DNA of 6,332 bases from Oscillospiraceae bacterium (GTDB taxonomy: Bacteria; Bacillota; Clostridia; Oscillospirales; Ruminococcaceae). Position 1 is the first letter of the stretch. The number at the start of each line of letters is the position of its first letter. A program made the translations under genes and the position numbers. The stretch spans positions 1-6,332 of the forward strand of contig JAITFV010000041.1 of NCBI GenBank assembly GCA_031281115.1. The letters are read 5' to 3'. Below, piece after piece: positions 5,173 to 6,332 of this stretch. The notes under the pieces were generated by a model, which saw nothing but the letters and a program-made list of their open reading frames with translations, ran no database searches and was not told where the DNA came from.

Positions 5173-6189
5173 ATGGAAAACAAGAAAGTTGTAAATGTGG
5201 AAAAGCTCGCGAAAGCGGCAAGCGGCATGGCGGTTTTAATACTTAACATACTGCTGACGATTGCAGCTGTCGCCGGGTGTGTTGCAGGCGGGTTAATGCT
5301 TGAAGACGGCGAAAGCTCAGGTTTGGTTTTACTAATCGTAGGTATAATCTATCTCTGTCTAATCTGCCCGTTTCTATTCGGGGGACTGCGGGTTTTAAAG
5401 CCTAATGAGGCTCTTGTGCTCACGCTTTTCGGTAAGTATTACGGGACATTAAAAGGCGATGGCTTCTTTTTTGTGAATCCGTTTGTAAGTGCGGTGAATC
5501 CTGCATTTAATACGACCACAGCCACAACTACAGAGAAAATGGCAGCTCCCGGAATCGGGGTTGCTGTCGGCACTGCGAACATAAATTCGCTGATGATTAA
5601 TAAAAAAATCTCGCTTAAAAGCATGACGCTTTCAAACGAGCAGCAAAAAATCAACGACCTGCTCGGTAATCCTGTAATCATCGGCATTAACGTAATCTGG
5701 CGCGTGATGAATACCGCGAAAGCTGTTTTCAGCGTGGATAATTACAAAGAATACCTGTCAATCCAGTGCGATAGCGCACTTCGTAATATTATCCGGCTTT
5801 ATCCCTACGATGTTTCGGACGGCGATAACGAGAAGTCCTTGCGCGGGAGCAGCCAGGAAATCGCGGATAAGCTGAAGGACGAAATCCAAGAAAAAGTAAA
5901 TGTAGCGGGTTTGGAAATCATCGAAGCGAGAATCACGCACCTGTCTTATGCGCAGGAAATCGCTGCGATTATGTTGCAAAGACAGCAGGCATCCGCGATT
6001 GTGGACGCACGCAGAATGATAGTTGAGGGTGCGGTCGGCATGGTTGAAATGGCGCTTAAAAAGTTAAACGAAGAGCAAATTGTAAATCTTGACGAGGAGC
6101 GCAAAGCCGCAATGGTGAGCAATCTTTTGGTTGTGCTTTGCGGAAACAGGGATGCGCAGCCGATTGTAAACAGCGGAAGTCTTTATTAA
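5173..6189 (+). CDS. Two-TM SPFH/Band 7 (prohibitin/stomatin-like) membrane protein
   Basis: A 338-residue protein with two N-terminal membrane segments (about 19-43 and 51-72) followed by an SPFH domain (about 74-260). Recognisable stretches are LKPNEALVLTLFGKYYGTLKGDGFFFVNPF (split here only as a description of residues 75-104), KKISLK (144-149), GNPVIIGINVIWRV (165-178), SALRNIIRLYPYD (201-213) and EIIEARITHLSYA (248-260). The C-terminal part has MLQRQQASAIVDARRMIVEG (267-286) and ends VSNLLVVLCGNRDAQPIVNSGSLY (315-338), typical of one SPFH subfamily found in Actinobacteria and Firmicutes. SPFH proteins oligomerise at membranes and organise microdomains or partner proteases; the substrate here is unknown. 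Residues 105-143, with a Thr-rich run NTTTATTTE, interrupt the usual NPF-to-KKISL join. AGGAGG (5160-5165) lies 7 bases before the ATG. The gene has its own promoter and is divergent from the lipoprotein gene. No paired gene follows within the window. Confidence 0.92.
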   Translation: MENKKVVNVEKLAKAASGMAVLILNILLTIAAVAGCVAGGLMLEDGESSGLVLLIVGIIYLCLICPFLFGGLRVLKPNEALVLTLFGKYYGTLKGDGFFFVNPFVSAVNPAFNTTTATTTEKMAAPGIGVAVGTANINSLMINKKISLKSMTLSNEQQKINDLLGNPVIIGINVIWRVMNTAKAVFSVDNYKEYLSIQCDSALRNIIRLYPYDVSDGDNEKSLRGSSQEIADKLKDEIQEKVNVAGLEIIEARITHLSYAQEIAAIMLQRQQASAIVDARRMIVEGAVGMVEMALKKLNEEQIVNLDEERKAAMVSNLLVVLCGNRDAQPIVNSGSLY

Positions 6190-6221
6190 TATAATACTTT
6201 TTCCATTTCTTAAGATATAAT

Positions 6222-6310
6222 CGTTTAAATTGAAAACTGTTCCACAGTTTCAATTTAAACGGGTTTCCGCTGCGTGAGCGCAGCGGGCGCTGTCGCAACA
6301 GCGCAAGCCC
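6222..6310. repeat. Structured intergenic element: long hairpin plus three-way junction
   Basis: The 143 bases after the SPFH gene hold no ORF but strong structure. Hairpin A pairs 6222-6240 with 6244-6261 (18 bp with one bulged A, loop TCC, AT-rich). GGGTTT (6261-6266) can pair with AAGCCC (6305-6310) and encloses two perfect GC-rich hairpins: CCGCTGCG/CGCAGCGG (6267-6274 with 6279-6286, loop TGAG) and GCGCTGT/ACAGCGC (6287-6293 with 6298-6304, loop CGCA). There is no T-run after any stem, so a classic terminator is unlikely. It may be a dispersed repeat, a transcript-end structure, or the start of a structured RNA. Confidence 0.6.
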
Positions 6311-6332
6311 CTTTAACTTAAAAAGCGAAACG

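Noticed and set aside
6191..6221. TATAAT at 6216-6221 as a -10 box for a gene beyond the window.
   Set aside because: No TTGACA-like hexamer lies 15-19 bp upstream and there is no TG extension; AT-rich spacers give such matches easily.
6239..6247. TGTTCCACA as a DnaA box.
   Set aside because: It differs from TTATCCACA at two positions, stands alone, and is explained as the loop and flank of a long hairpin.

Overview
The window looks like a chromosomal segment of a low-to-mid GC Gram-positive bacterium, most likely a clostridial Firmicute of the Oscillospiraceae/Ruminococcaceae kind. The grounds are strong AGGAGG-type ribosome binding sites, consensus sigma-A-like promoters, a clustered asd-dapA-dapB lysine operon with the archaeal/fungal-type Asd, and protein wording typical of gut Clostridia. 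The taxonomic call is inference from style and not from a marker gene.

Region 1 (1-3126, + strand) is a diaminopimelate/lysine biosynthesis cluster. It holds the 3' part of asd (aspartate-semialdehyde dehydrogenase, cut by the window edge), dapA, dapB, and a small protein made only of two ACT domains that resembles the regulatory tail of aspartokinase without its kinase domain. The three enzymes carry out consecutive steps from aspartyl phosphate to tetrahydrodipicolinate, and the ACT protein is a plausible amino-acid sensor for the same branch. dapA and dapB are only 3 bases apart and are probably translationally coupled.

Region 2 (3127-4606, + strand) begins with an 82-bp AT-rich inverted-repeat element. 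It is followed directly by a MATE-family multidrug/cation antiporter that has no visible Shine-Dalgarno sequence and ends in a clear Rho-independent terminator.

Region 3 (4626-6189) is a divergent pair. On the - strand is a small lipoprotein whose mature part is an Asp/Glu-rich 15-bp (5-residue) tandem repeat. On the + strand is a two-TM SPFH/Band 7 membrane protein. The 277-bp intergenic region between them carries a perfect TTGACA-N17-TATAAT promoter for the lipoprotein, a TTGACA-N17-TGn-extended TATCAT promoter for the SPFH gene, and, between the two, six copies of TGTAA on one strand spaced close to whole helical turns. Three of these share the longer form CCGNNTTGTAA. This looks like a multi-site operator for an unidentified regulator and is the most interesting signal in the window.

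Region 4 (6190-6332) has no gene. It contains a long AT-rich hairpin followed by two perfect GC-rich hairpins enclosed by a GGGTTT/AAGCCC closing stem, which together can fold as a three-way junction. It may be a dispersed structured repeat or the leader of something beyond the window. I saw no tRNA, rRNA, CRISPR array, insertion sequence or recognisable defence system.
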